A DNA stretch of 64,000 nt from Rhodococcus wratislaviensis (GTDB lineage Bacteria; Actinomycetota; Actinomycetes; Mycobacteriales; Mycobacteriaceae), in the NCBI RefSeq assembly GCF_900455735.1, contig NZ_UAUI01000026.1, forward strand, positions 124,001-188,000, in the 5' to 3' direction. Numbering within the stretch: the stretch's first letter is position 1; every line of letters begins with the position of its first letter. Made by a program: the position numbers and the translations under genes. Positions 8,080 to 16,045 of the stretch are shown piece by piece. Below the pieces are notes generated by a model. That model saw only the letters and a list, made by a program, of their open reading frames with translations, had not been told where the DNA came from and made no database searches.

Positions 8080-9651
8080 TCAGTTGTTCTGGGGGAATCC
8101 GAGGTTGAGGCCGCCGTGGCTGGGGTCGAGCCAGCGGGTGGTGACGACCTTGCCGCGGGTGAAGAAGTGGATGCCTTCGGTGCCGTGGGCGTGGGTGTCG
8201 CCGAACAGGGAGTTCTTCCAGCCCCCGAAGCTGTAGTAGGCCATGGGGACGGGGATGGGGACGTTGATGCCGACCATGCCGACCTCGACCTCGTTCTGGA
8301 ACCGCCGGGCGGCGCCGCCGTCGTTGGTGAAGATGGCGGTGCCGTTGCCGAACTGGCTGGAGTTCACCAGTTCCAGGGCTTCGTCGTAGGACTCGACGCG
8401 GATGACGGACAGGACGGGGCCGAAGATTTCGTCGGTGTACACACTCATGTCGGTGGTGACGTGGTCGATCAGGGTGGGTCCGAGCCAGAACCCGTCCGCA
8501 CCGCCATTCGCCTGCACGGTCCGCCCGTCGACGACGATGGTGGCGCCGTCCTGTTCGCCGGCGTCGATGTAGGAGGCAACCTTGTCGCGGTGCACCTTCG
8601 TCACCAGCGGGCCCATGTCGGAGTCCTGGGTGCCGTCGCCGATCTTGAGGGTGTCGGTGCGCTCTTTGATCTTGGCGACCAGTTCGTCGGCGATGTCCCC
8701 GACCGCGACCAGGGCGGAGATGGCCATGCAGCGTTCGCCGGCGGAGCCGAAGCCGGCGTTGACCATGGCGTCGGCGGCGAGGTCGAGGTCGGCGTCCGGC
8801 AGGACGATGGCGTGGTTCTTGGCCCCGCCGAGTGCCTGGACGCGTTTGCCGTGGGCGGTGCCGGTGGCGTACACGTACTGGGCGATGGGGGTGGAGCCGA
8901 CGAAGCTGATGGCCTTGACGGCGGGGTTGGTGAGCAGTTCGTCGACGGCGGTCTTGTCGCCCTGCAGGACGTTGAACACCCCGGCCGGGAGTCCGGCCTC
9001 GGCCCAGAGTTCGGCCATCCAGATCGCGGCGGTCGGGTCCTTCTCGCTGGGCTTGAGGACGACGGTGTTGCCGGCGGCGATGGCGATGGGGAAGAACCAC
9101 ATCGGGACCATGGCGGGGAAGTTGAACGGGGAGATGATCCCGACCGGGCCGACGGGTTGGCGGATGGAGGAGACGTCGATGTTGGTGGAGGCGTTTTCGG
9201 TCATGCCGCCCTTGAGCAGGTGGGGCATGCCGCAGGCGAATTCGACGACTTCCTGGCCGCGGGAGACCTCACCGAGTGCGTCGGAGACGACCTTGCCGTG
9301 CTCGGAGGTGATGATCTCGGCGAGTTCGCCCTTGCGGGCGTTGAGCAGTTCCCGGAACTTGAACACGATGGAGGAACGCTTGGCGAGGGAGGTGTCGCGC
9401 CAGGCGGGGAACGCGGCCGCGGCGGCGTCGATGACGGCGCGGGCGTCCTCGACGCTGGCCAGGGCGACCTGACCGGTCACGGCACCGGTGGCCGGGTTGG
9501 TGACCGGGGCGGTGTTGCCGCTCGTACCGGTGAAACTCTTGTTGTCGAACCAATGCGAGATGGTCCGGCCTTCGGCGGAGTGCGAGATGGTCCGGCCTTC
9601 GGCGGAGTGCGAGATGGTCCGGGTCTGCGCTGCGCCATCGCTGTGTGTCAT
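8080..9651 (-). CDS. mmsA: CoA-acylating methylmalonate-semialdehyde/malonate-semialdehyde dehydrogenase
   Basis: Converts (methyl)malonate semialdehyde plus CoA to propionyl- or acetyl-CoA, CO2 and NADH. The 523-residue protein has the MmsA signature ELV-type Rossmann region, LGGAKNHAIV in place of the usual ELGGK, and the catalytic Cys in GSAGERCMAIS. The ATG at 9651 follows AAGGAC; an in-frame start 20 codons upstream lacks a better site. The N-terminus is odd: the peptide RTISHSAEG is repeated twice before RTISHWFDNK, the position where MmsA proteins normally begin, owing to a 27-bp tandem duplication. First gene of an operon with the aminotransferase; divergent from a PucR regulator that probably controls it. 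Confidence 0.92.
   Translation of the reverse strand: MTHSDGAAQTRTISHSAEGRTISHSAEGRTISHWFDNKSFTGTSGNTAPVTNPATGAVTGQVALASVEDARAVIDAAAAAFPAWRDTSLAKRSSIVFKFRELLNARKGELAEIITSEHGKVVSDALGEVSRGQEVVEFACGMPHLLKGGMTENASTNIDVSSIRQPVGPVGIISPFNFPAMVPMWFFPIAIAAGNTVVLKPSEKDPTAAIWMAELWAEAGLPAGVFNVLQGDKTAVDELLTNPAVKAISFVGSTPIAQYVYATGTAHGKRVQALGGAKNHAIVLPDADLDLAADAMVNAGFGSAGERCMAISALVAVGDIADELVAKIKERTDTLKIGDGTQDSDMGPLVTKVHRDKVASYIDAGEQDGATIVVDGRTVQANGGADGFWLGPTLIDHVTTDMSVYTDEIFGPVLSVIRVESYDEALELVNSSQFGNGTAIFTNDGGAARRFQNEVEVGMVGINVPIPVPMAYYSFGGWKNSLFGDTHAHGTEGIHFFTRGKVVTTRWLDPSHGGLNLGFPQNN
9554..9621 (-). repeat. 27-bp tandem repeat (about 2.5 copies) in the 5' end of mmsA
   Basis: Two exact units at 9554-9580 and 9581-9607 are followed by a partial unit to about 9621. 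Being a multiple of three, it keeps the frame and adds RTISHSAEG units to the N-terminus. Confidence 0.9.
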
Positions 9652-9751
9652 GGGTGTCCTTACCGAGAGAGCCGATACGCGGAAAGTCCGCGCGGAGTGC
9701 GATGTCTTCACTCTGGTCCGTCAACCAGCCCCCGGAGCCCGACGATCTGTA

Positions 9752-9785
9752 TATAAATACGACTTCTGATTTACACTGCGTAAAT
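9752..9785 (+). promoter_or_regulatory. Candidate promoter and operator of the PucR gene
   Basis: A TATAAAT -10-like box (9752-9758) is followed by the palindrome ATTTAC-actgc-GTAAAT (9769-9785), which overlaps the ATG at 9784. No Shine-Dalgarno sequence precedes the ATG, so the leader is short or absent. The palindrome is placed to block transcription of the regulator and possibly the divergent mmsA. Confidence 0.45.
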
Positions 9786-11391
9786 GCAGCCCACCATCGT
9801 CGACATCCTGGGGCTCCCGGTCGTGCAGGCGGGGGCGCCCGAGGTGATCGGCGGCGGACAGCTCGACAGACCGGTCCGGTGGGTACACGTCAGCGATCTA
9901 CCCGACCTGTCGAACCTTCTCCAGGGTGGCGAACTCGTCCTCACCACCGGCCAGCCCCTCGCCGACGATTCGTCGAGCGTGGCGTACCTGGAGGGACTGG
10001 CCGCGGCGGGCGCAGCCGGACTCGTCGTCGAACTCGGCGTCCACGTCGACACCGTGCCGGACGGGGTGGCGCGCGCCGCCGACAGACTGTCGTTTCCCGT
10101 CATTGCACTGCACCGCCAGATCCGGTTCGTCGAGGTCACGGAGGAAGTGCACCGATCGATCGTCGCGGAGCAGTACGACGAGGTCGCGTTCGCCCGGCAC
10201 GTGCACGAGGTCTTCACCGACCTGAGCATGAAGCGGGCGTCGCTCGGTGAGATCGTCGACGCCGCGGCCGGCATGCTCGGCGCCCCGATCGTGCTCGAGG
10301 ACCTCAACCGGCAGGTACTGGCCTTCGCGGCGCAGGGAACCACGGCGGCGGATCTCCTCGCCGAGTGGGAACGTCGGTCGCGGCTGACACCCGTGTCGCA
10401 TCAGACCGCGGTCGACGGCCCGGAGTCGTGGACGGCGACGCCCGTCGGCGCGCATCGGCAGGAGTGGGGACGACTCGTCGCTCCTCGCCCCGTCGCCGCC
10501 GAAGGTCGGGCGCGGATGACCCTCGAGCGTGCCGCGCAGGCGCTCGCACTGAACCGCATGGTCGAGCAGGACCGGACCGCGCTCGAGCAGCAGGCCCAGA
10601 GCGGACTCGTCGACGAACTCCGCCGCGGACGCATCCAGGACGAGGCCGAGGCGACGGCGCGCGCCCATGCGCTCGGCCTCCGGCCGGCACTGACCTACCT
10701 GCCGATGACGGTCCGGGTCGGCGAAACCGCCAGCGCCGACCAGGTTCTCGCGCAGCGACGCCGAGTGAACATGCTGGACGCCGTCCGCCACGCGGTCCGG
10801 ACGTCGCGGCAAACGGCACTCACGGCGAACACCCGGGCCGGACAGATCGACCTGCTCCTGTCCCATCCGCCGGCGTCCACACCCGACGCGCTGTTCGAGC
10901 TCTGCGAGGCGATTCGTGCCGCGCTCACCCGGCTCGACGGCGTCCTCCATTGCACGATCGGTGTCGGTCCCGAATCGACCCGACTCCTGGACGCCGCGGG
11001 CGGCCTGACGGAATCCGCTCACATCGCCGAGGTCGCGCTGTCGTTGCCACCGGGCGACAAGGTTTTTCACCGAGCAGCCGACATCCGGTTGCGCGGTCTC
11101 CTCGCCCTCATCCGGACCGATCCGCGGGTGCAGGCATTCGCCGAGACCGAACTCCGCGGCCTGCTGGAACATCAGGCGCGACACGGCGGTGACAGTGTCG
11201 ACGTCCTGCGCAGCTTCCTCGAACTCGGTGGCAACAAGACGGAACTCGCGAAACAGCTCCACCTCTCTCGCCCCACGCTCTACGCGAAACTGGCCACGAT
11301 CCAGCGGCTGCTCGGCGTCGACCTCGACGACGCCGAGTCCCGGACGTCGCTGCACACGGCCATGCTGATCCTGCGGCTCCGCCACCCGTGA
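9784..11391 (+). CDS. PucR family transcriptional regulator
   Basis: 535-residue activator-type regulator. The N-terminal purine-catabolism PucR domain (about 1-130) is followed by a central GGDEF-like segment and a C-terminal HTH_30 domain (about 460-530; ELGGNKTELAKQLHLSRPTLY). It is divergent from the mmsA-aminotransferase operon with 132 bp between starts. PucR-family proteins control GABA and amine utilisation in corynebacteria, so regulation of that operon is likely. The stop codon lies inside the left arm of a long palindrome. Effector unknown. Confidence 0.88.
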   Translation: MQPTIVDILGLPVVQAGAPEVIGGGQLDRPVRWVHVSDLPDLSNLLQGGELVLTTGQPLADDSSSVAYLEGLAAAGAAGLVVELGVHVDTVPDGVARAADRLSFPVIALHRQIRFVEVTEEVHRSIVAEQYDEVAFARHVHEVFTDLSMKRASLGEIVDAAAGMLGAPIVLEDLNRQVLAFAAQGTTAADLLAEWERRSRLTPVSHQTAVDGPESWTATPVGAHRQEWGRLVAPRPVAAEGRARMTLERAAQALALNRMVEQDRTALEQQAQSGLVDELRRGRIQDEAEATARAHALGLRPALTYLPMTVRVGETASADQVLAQRRRVNMLDAVRHAVRTSRQTALTANTRAGQIDLLLSHPPASTPDALFELCEAIRAALTRLDGVLHCTIGVGPESTRLLDAAGGLTESAHIAEVALSLPPGDKVFHRAADIRLRGLLALIRTDPRVQAFAETELRGLLEHQARHGGDSVDVLRSFLELGGNKTELAKQLHLSRPTLYAKLATIQRLLGVDLDDAESRTSLHTAMLILRLRHP

Positions 11392-11430
11392 GTACTTATT
11401 AACGGCGGGCGGTTAATAAGTACTCACGGG
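11385..11430. terminator. 19-bp-arm palindrome, probable terminator (repeat family copy 2)
   Basis: CCCGTGAGTACTTATTAAC (11385-11403) pairs perfectly with 11412-11430 around an 8-base loop. Sixteen arm bases match the element at 3201-3240, and both are followed by GGCG(CG)AAGC. The PucR stop codon (11389-11391) is embedded in it. Confidence 0.75.
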
Positions 11431-11564
11431 GGCGAAGCCACTGGGCCGAACATCCTTCGACGAGGACCAGCTCAGGGTGCCCGCGTCCGAATAGTCGCGC
11501 GCCATCGCACCAATGTTGAGAATTATCTTCACAACTGTTGGCATGAAAGGACGCTTTCTTCACT

Positions 11565-11580
11565 ATTGGCACCTACCAAT
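11565..11580. promoter_or_regulatory. ATTGG-N6-CCAAT palindrome upstream of ald
   Basis: Perfect 5-bp arms sit 27 bp before the ald start in an AT-rich stretch that also contains an imperfect CCAAtgTTG...CAActgTTGG dyad (about 11510-11541). This is a plausible AldR/Lrp-type control site; inferred. Confidence 0.35.
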
Positions 11581-11606
11581 CGAATTTCCGACAACACGGA
11601 GCTCTC

Positions 11607-12704
11607 ATGAAGATCGGCATCCCCCGCGAGATCAAGAACCACGAATACCGCGTGGCCATCAGCCCCGCCGGTGTCCACGAACTCAGCGAACGCGGCCACG
11701 AAGTGATCATCGAATCCGGCGCCGGCATCGGCTCGTCCTTCGCCGACGAGGACTTCAAAGCCGCAGGCGCACAGATCCTCCAGGCCGCCGACCAGGTATG
11801 GGACGCCGCCGACCTGCTCCTGAAGGTCAAAGAACCCATCGCCGAGGAATACGCCCGCCTGCGCCAGGACCAGGTGCTCTTCACCTACCTTCACCTGGCC
11901 GCCTCCAAGGACTGCACCGACGCCCTGCTCACGTCGAAGACCACCTCCATCGCCTACGAAACCGTCGTCGGCGCCGACGGCTCCCTCCCCCTGCTCGCCC
12001 CGATGAGCGAGGTCGCCGGACGCCTCGCCCCGCAGGCCGGCGCCTACCACCTCATGCGCCAGGGCGGTGGCCGCGGCGTCCTCATGGGCGGTGTCCCCGG
12101 CGTGCGCCCGGCGAAGGTCGTCGTCATCGGCGCCGGCGTCTCCGGTAAGAACGCGATCGCCGTCGCCTACGGCATGCACGCCGACGTCACCGTCCTCGAC
12201 CTGTCCATCGCCCGCCTCCGCGAGATCGACGACCAGTACCACGGCCAGGTCAAGACCATCACCTCCAACAGCCTCGAACTCGAACAGGCCGTCCTCGACG
12301 CCGACCTCGTCATCGGCGCCGTCCTCGTCCCCGGCGCCAAGGCCCCCACCCTCGTCTCCAACAACCTCGTCTCGCGGATGAAGCCCGGCTCCGTGCTCGT
12401 CGACATCGCCATCGACCAGGGCGGCTGCTTCGAGGACTCGAAACCCACCACCCACGCCGAACCCACCTACCAGGTCCACGACTCCGTGTTCTACTGTGTC
12501 GCCAACATGCCCGGCGCCGTCCCCCGCACCTCCACCTACGCCCTCACCAACGCCACCCTCCCCTACGTCGTCGCCCTCGCCGACAAGGGCTGGCAGGAGG
12601 CCACCGCGACCGTCCCCGGCCTCGCCGAGGGACTGTCCACCCACGACGGCCAGCTGCTGTCCACCGAAGTCGCTGCCGCGCACGGCTATACGGCCGCAGC
12701 ATAG
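11607..12704 (+). CDS. ald: L-alanine dehydrogenase
   Basis: Reversible NAD-dependent deamination of L-alanine to pyruvate and ammonia. The 365-residue protein begins MKIGIPREIK; it has KVKEP and an HLAA segment in the substrate domain, the dinucleotide fold VIGAGVSGKNA near residue 175, and CVANMPGAVP near 295, all typical of Ald. ATG with GGAG 5 bases upstream. Codon usage is strongly C-ending, suggesting high expression. In this neighbourhood it could recycle alanine formed by the pyruvate-dependent aminotransferase encoded at 6671-8059. A hairpin follows the stop. Confidence 0.96.
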   Translation: MKIGIPREIKNHEYRVAISPAGVHELSERGHEVIIESGAGIGSSFADEDFKAAGAQILQAADQVWDAADLLLKVKEPIAEEYARLRQDQVLFTYLHLAASKDCTDALLTSKTTSIAYETVVGADGSLPLLAPMSEVAGRLAPQAGAYHLMRQGGGRGVLMGGVPGVRPAKVVVIGAGVSGKNAIAVAYGMHADVTVLDLSIARLREIDDQYHGQVKTITSNSLELEQAVLDADLVIGAVLVPGAKAPTLVSNNLVSRMKPGSVLVDIAIDQGGCFEDSKPTTHAEPTYQVHDSVFYCVANMPGAVPRTSTYALTNATLPYVVALADKGWQEATATVPGLAEGLSTHDGQLLSTEVAAAHGYTAAA

Positions 12705-12727
12705 TCCTGAGCGGCTGATCTGCAGCC

Positions 12728-12775
12728 CGTGTGTACGCGTCGCGCACCTCCGTAACGGTGCGACGCGTACACACG
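12728..12775. terminator. Long hairpin after ald
   Basis: CGTGTGTACGCGTCGC(GC)ACC pairs with GGTGCGACGCGTACACACG; 19 paired bases with a 2-base bulge and an 8-base loop, followed by GGGGCGCGAA. It has the same architecture and flank as the palindromes at 3201 and 11385 but a different arm sequence. Confidence 0.65.
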
Positions 12776-12838
12776 GGGCGCGAATCGAGATCGGCGAGAG
12801 CGTATCCAGAAGCGCTGTGGATGCGGGACAATCGAACG

Positions 12839-13720
12839 ATGGCTTGGCTCGAGGTCGTGCGCACCGGACCCTTCACCACCGTGCAGGATCGGGGCCGCCC
12901 CGGTTACGCGTCGATCGGCGTCGGCGAGTCGGGTGCCGCCGACCGCGACGCGCACGACAGCGCAAACCGGTTGGTGGGTAACCACTCCGACGCAGCGACG
13001 CTGGAGGTCACGCTCGGTGGGCTCGCGGTGCGTGCGGCCGGGACCGTCTCCGTCGCCGTCACGGGCGCCCGCAATCCCATCACCGTCAATTCCGAACCCC
13101 GGCCCGACTACACGATGCTGCACCTGACTGCCGGTGACCTGCTGGAGATCGCGTTCGCCTCGGAGGGACTTCGAAGCTACGTCGCGGCGCGCGGAGGTTT
13201 CGACGTGCCGGCGGTGATGGGGAGCCGGTCCACCGACACTCTGTCGGGTATCGGCCCCGATCCCGTCGCCGAGGGTGATCGGCTGCTGGTCGGTGCGGAT
13301 GCCGGCGACTGGCCTGCGGACGAGATCATCCCCCCGCCCGTCGCTCCCGAGGATCCGCTGATGATGCGGGTGCGGCTCGGGCCGCGGGACGACTGGTTCA
13401 CACCAGCGTCGGTCGAGGCGCTTCTCCGCGAGACGTGGACGGTCAGCTCCGACACCAATCGCGTGGGGGCGCGGCTCGAGGGTCCTGGACCGCTGCACCG
13501 CGCCGTGCCGGGAGAGATGCCGAGCGAGGCCATGGTGGCGGGGGCGCTGCAAGTGCCGCCCAACGGTCAGCCCATCCTGTTTCTCGCCGATCATCCGGTG
13601 ACCGGCGGCTATCCGGTGATCGCTGTGGTCGCCGAGGCCGATCTTCCGGTGGCCGCGCAATTGCGGCCCGGGCACCGGGTCCGATTCCACCGAATGGTGG
13701 CGTCGAGCATTCCGCGGTGA
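12839..13720 (+). CDS. pxpC: 5-oxoprolinase subunit C / biotin-dependent carboxyltransferase family protein (PxpC-like), encoded without PxpA/PxpB neighbours
   Basis: 293-residue AHS2-domain (KipA/PxpC) protein. The N-terminus reads LEVVRTGPFTTVQDRGRPGY, the family hallmark, followed by GVGESGAADRDAH. In the PxpABC complex this subunit helps ATP-dependent opening of 5-oxoproline to glutamate. The usual partners pxpA and pxpB are not adjacent here. The ATG at 12839 matches the family start; an ATG 6 codons upstream is possible. It converges with a desaturase gene 4 bp away. Family certain; function without partners in cis uncertain. Confidence 0.85.
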   Translation: MAWLEVVRTGPFTTVQDRGRPGYASIGVGESGAADRDAHDSANRLVGNHSDAATLEVTLGGLAVRAAGTVSVAVTGARNPITVNSEPRPDYTMLHLTAGDLLEIAFASEGLRSYVAARGGFDVPAVMGSRSTDTLSGIGPDPVAEGDRLLVGADAGDWPADEIIPPPVAPEDPLMMRVRLGPRDDWFTPASVEALLRETWTVSSDTNRVGARLEGPGPLHRAVPGEMPSEAMVAGALQVPPNGQPILFLADHPVTGGYPVIAVVAEADLPVAAQLRPGHRVRFHRMVASSIPR

Positions 13721-13724
13721 CGGC

Positions 13725-14921
13725 CTACCTCGCGGCGAGCGCGGTCCTGAGCCCGCGAAGACGCCCGGTCACGGGATCGGCTCCGAGCACCGACCTCCCA
13801 CGGAACTTCGCTTCCGAGGCCGTCTCCGGCGCATCGTCGGACGTCGCCCGGAGGAATCGGTTGGGCAGCGCCAGCTTGTGAATGGTGCGCAGCGTCAGAA
13901 GGTACTGCCGCGCAAGCGAACCGGTGGTGTACGGCAGGTCGTACTTCTCGCACAGGCCGCGCACCGCAGTCGAGATCTCGGCGTACCGATTGCTGGGGAT
14001 ATCGGGGAAGAGATGGTGCTCGATCTGATAGCACAGGTTGCCGCTCATGAAGGCCATGACAGCTCCGGCCCGGAAGTTCGCGGTGCCGAGCATCTGGCGC
14101 AGATACCACTCGGCCCGGCTTTCGTCCTCCAGTTCCGCGAGCGTGAATTTCTCTGCTCCGTCGGGGAAGTGACCGCAGAAGATCACGACGTACGACCACA
14201 CGTTCCGTAGCAGGTTGGCGACGAGATTCGCCTTCAGCGTTCGTCGCCACCGACGCCCGCTGAGAACGGGGAACAGCACGTAATCTTTGCCCATCTGCCG
14301 CGCGATCTTGCCGAGCAGATCTCGCACCGGTGGACGGAGACGCCGGCTCGCCTTGTCCTCGGCACTGGGCGGAAGCAGATCGTGGAGCGCGATGCCCCAT
14401 TCGAACGTCGCCGCGAGCAGAAGATTCTGAATCGGTTGCACCAGGTGGATGGGGCGCCATTCCTGATCACGGGTGACCCGCATGACGCCGAACCCGACGT
14501 CCTCGTCCATTCCGAGCACGTTGGTGTACTTGTGGTGCCGGAAGTTGTGCGCATACTTCCACTGCGACGACGGCCCCACCTGATCCCACTCCCAGGTGCT
14601 CGAGTGGATCTCGGGATCGTTCATCCAGTCCCACTGCCCGTGCGAGACGTTGTGCCCGATCTCCATGTTCTCCACGCTCTTGGCCACACCCAGTGCCGTC
14701 GTACCGAGGACCACCCCGGTGGACGTCCGGCTGCCGTGGATCACCAGTCGCGCGAGGCCGTCGAGCAACCGCTGGAACGCGATGGTGCGGCGGATGTACG
14801 TCGCATCCTTCTCGCAGAGGGACTCCGCGACGTCGCGGCGTAGTGCGTCGAGTTCGAATCCGAGCGCCTCGACGTCCTGCTGGGTGAGGTGCGCGTACTC
14901 CTTGATATCGGTGATTGCCAT
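13725..14921 (-). CDS. Membrane fatty acid desaturase (acyl-CoA/acyl-lipid type)
   Basis: 398-residue di-iron membrane desaturase. All three histidine boxes are visible: GHNVSH (89-94), HNFRHH (125-130) and QIEHHLFP (about 300). Hydrophobic segments lie between them. Such enzymes insert a double bond into fatty acyl chains using O2 and electrons from a ferredoxin/flavodoxin reductase; no reductase gene is adjacent. ATG start with GGAGG (14932-14928) upstream. A dyad 58 bp upstream is a candidate repressor site. Resembles DesA3/linoleoyl-CoA desaturases; regioselectivity cannot be read. Confidence 0.9.
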   Translation of the reverse strand: MAITDIKEYAHLTQQDVEALGFELDALRRDVAESLCEKDATYIRRTIAFQRLLDGLARLVIHGSRTSTGVVLGTTALGVAKSVENMEIGHNVSHGQWDWMNDPEIHSSTWEWDQVGPSSQWKYAHNFRHHKYTNVLGMDEDVGFGVMRVTRDQEWRPIHLVQPIQNLLLAATFEWGIALHDLLPPSAEDKASRRLRPPVRDLLGKIARQMGKDYVLFPVLSGRRWRRTLKANLVANLLRNVWSYVVIFCGHFPDGAEKFTLAELEDESRAEWYLRQMLGTANFRAGAVMAFMSGNLCYQIEHHLFPDIPSNRYAEISTAVRGLCEKYDLPYTTGSLARQYLLTLRTIHKLALPNRFLRATSDDAPETASEAKFRGRSVLGADPVTGRLRGLRTALAAR

Positions 14922-14979
14922 GACCGGCCTCCAACCTCGCGGCCACTGATGACCTCAGTGAACGCCGGTGGTAGCAGCC

Positions 14980-15022
14980 TGTCAACACTGTAGGTCTACG
15001 GTAGGTGTCGACAGCGTTGACA
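14980..15022. promoter_or_regulatory. Candidate operator upstream of the desaturase gene
   Basis: TGTCAACACTGT (14980-14991) and ACAGCGTTGACA (15011-15022) are inverted copies with one mismatch. A perfect TGTCGACA palindrome lies at 15006-15013. Arm starts are 31 bp apart. The position, immediately upstream of the desaturase, suits a TetR-like lipid regulator; inferred. Confidence 0.45.
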
Positions 15023-15074
15023 GCGCCGCCCTCAGCCCACTACCGACCGTGCGGGCTTGGACGGGTCCGGGAGC

Positions 15075-16043
15075 CTAGCCGCGGCGACGGCGGGCGATGT
15101 CGGCGAGCACGACACCCGCGGCGACGGACGCGTTGAGTGATTCGACGGGGCCTGCCATCGGGATGCTGAGGATGGCGTCGCAGTTCTCGCGGACGAGACG
15201 CGACAGTCCCTTACCCTCGGAGCCGACCACGACCACCACGGGGCCGCTGCCGTCGAACTCGTCGAGGGTGGTGTCGCCACCCGCATCGAGACCGACCACC
15301 TGAACGCCCTTGGACGCCCAATCCTTCAGCGTGCGAGTGAGATTGGTGGCTCGGGCGATCGGCAGGCGGGCTGCCGCGCCGGCGCTCGTCCGCCACGCGA
15401 CCGCGGTGACCGACGCACTGCGCCGCTCCGGGATCACCACACCGTGACCACCGAATGCGGCCACCGAACGCACGACGGCACCGAGGTTGCGGGGATCGGT
15501 GATGTTGTCGAGGGCCACGAGCAGCGGCGCCTCCTGATGCTTGCGGGCTTCCGCGATCAGGTCGTCGGGGTGCGCGTAGCGGTACGGCGGCACCTGCAAT
15601 GCGATGCCCTGGTGCATGCCGTTGGCGCTGAGCCGGTCGAGATCGGTCCGGGGAACCTCGAGGATGGAGATGCCCGCGTCGGCCGCCCGCTGAACGGATT
15701 CCTTCAGGCGATCGTCGCTCTCGGTCCCGACCGCGACGTACAGCGCGGTCGCGGGGACACCGGCGCGCAGGCACTCGACGACGGGGTTGCGGCCCAGCAC
15801 GTTCTCGGGGCCGTCGAGCACCTTGCGTCCGGCGGTCTGACGACCGCGGCCGGGCTGCTTGTCGGCTTCCCTGGCTGCGCGCGCGGCACGCTTGGCGGCG
15901 GGGTGCTTGGTGCGTGCTTCCGCGGGCGGGGTGGCGCCGCGGCCTTCCAGTCCCTTGCGGCGCTGGCCACCGGAGCCGGCGACCTGCCCCTTCTTGGTAC
16001 CGGCCTTGCGGATGGCTCCGCGCCTACTCGAATTTCCAGCCAT
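15075..16043 (-). CDS. rlmB: 23S rRNA (guanosine-2'-O)-methyltransferase, TrmH/SpoU family
   Basis: 322-residue SPOUT methyltransferase that 2'-O-methylates 23S rRNA. A lysine/arginine-rich, low-complexity N-terminal extension (1-75) precedes the substrate-binding domain (VLGRNPVVECL) and the knotted catalytic domain (DNITDPRNLGAVVRS, IPMAGPVESLN). The ATG at 16043 gives the usual MAGNSSRRG start. It begins 2 bp after the cysS stop, so it is co-transcribed with cysS, as in mycobacteria. Exact target guanosine is inferred from homology. Confidence 0.93.
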   Translation of the reverse strand: MAGNSSRRGAIRKAGTKKGQVAGSGGQRRKGLEGRGATPPAEARTKHPAAKRAARAAREADKQPGRGRQTAGRKVLDGPENVLGRNPVVECLRAGVPATALYVAVGTESDDRLKESVQRAADAGISILEVPRTDLDRLSANGMHQGIALQVPPYRYAHPDDLIAEARKHQEAPLLVALDNITDPRNLGAVVRSVAAFGGHGVVIPERRSASVTAVAWRTSAGAAARLPIARATNLTRTLKDWASKGVQVVGLDAGGDTTLDEFDGSGPVVVVVGSEGKGLSRLVRENCDAILSIPMAGPVESLNASVAAGVVLADIARRRRG

Positions 16044-16045
16044 TA

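Noticed and set aside
8116..9756. 546-codon plus-strand open frame, very Gly/Asp-rich
   Set aside because: Antisense shadow of mmsA, whose motifs and start are clear.
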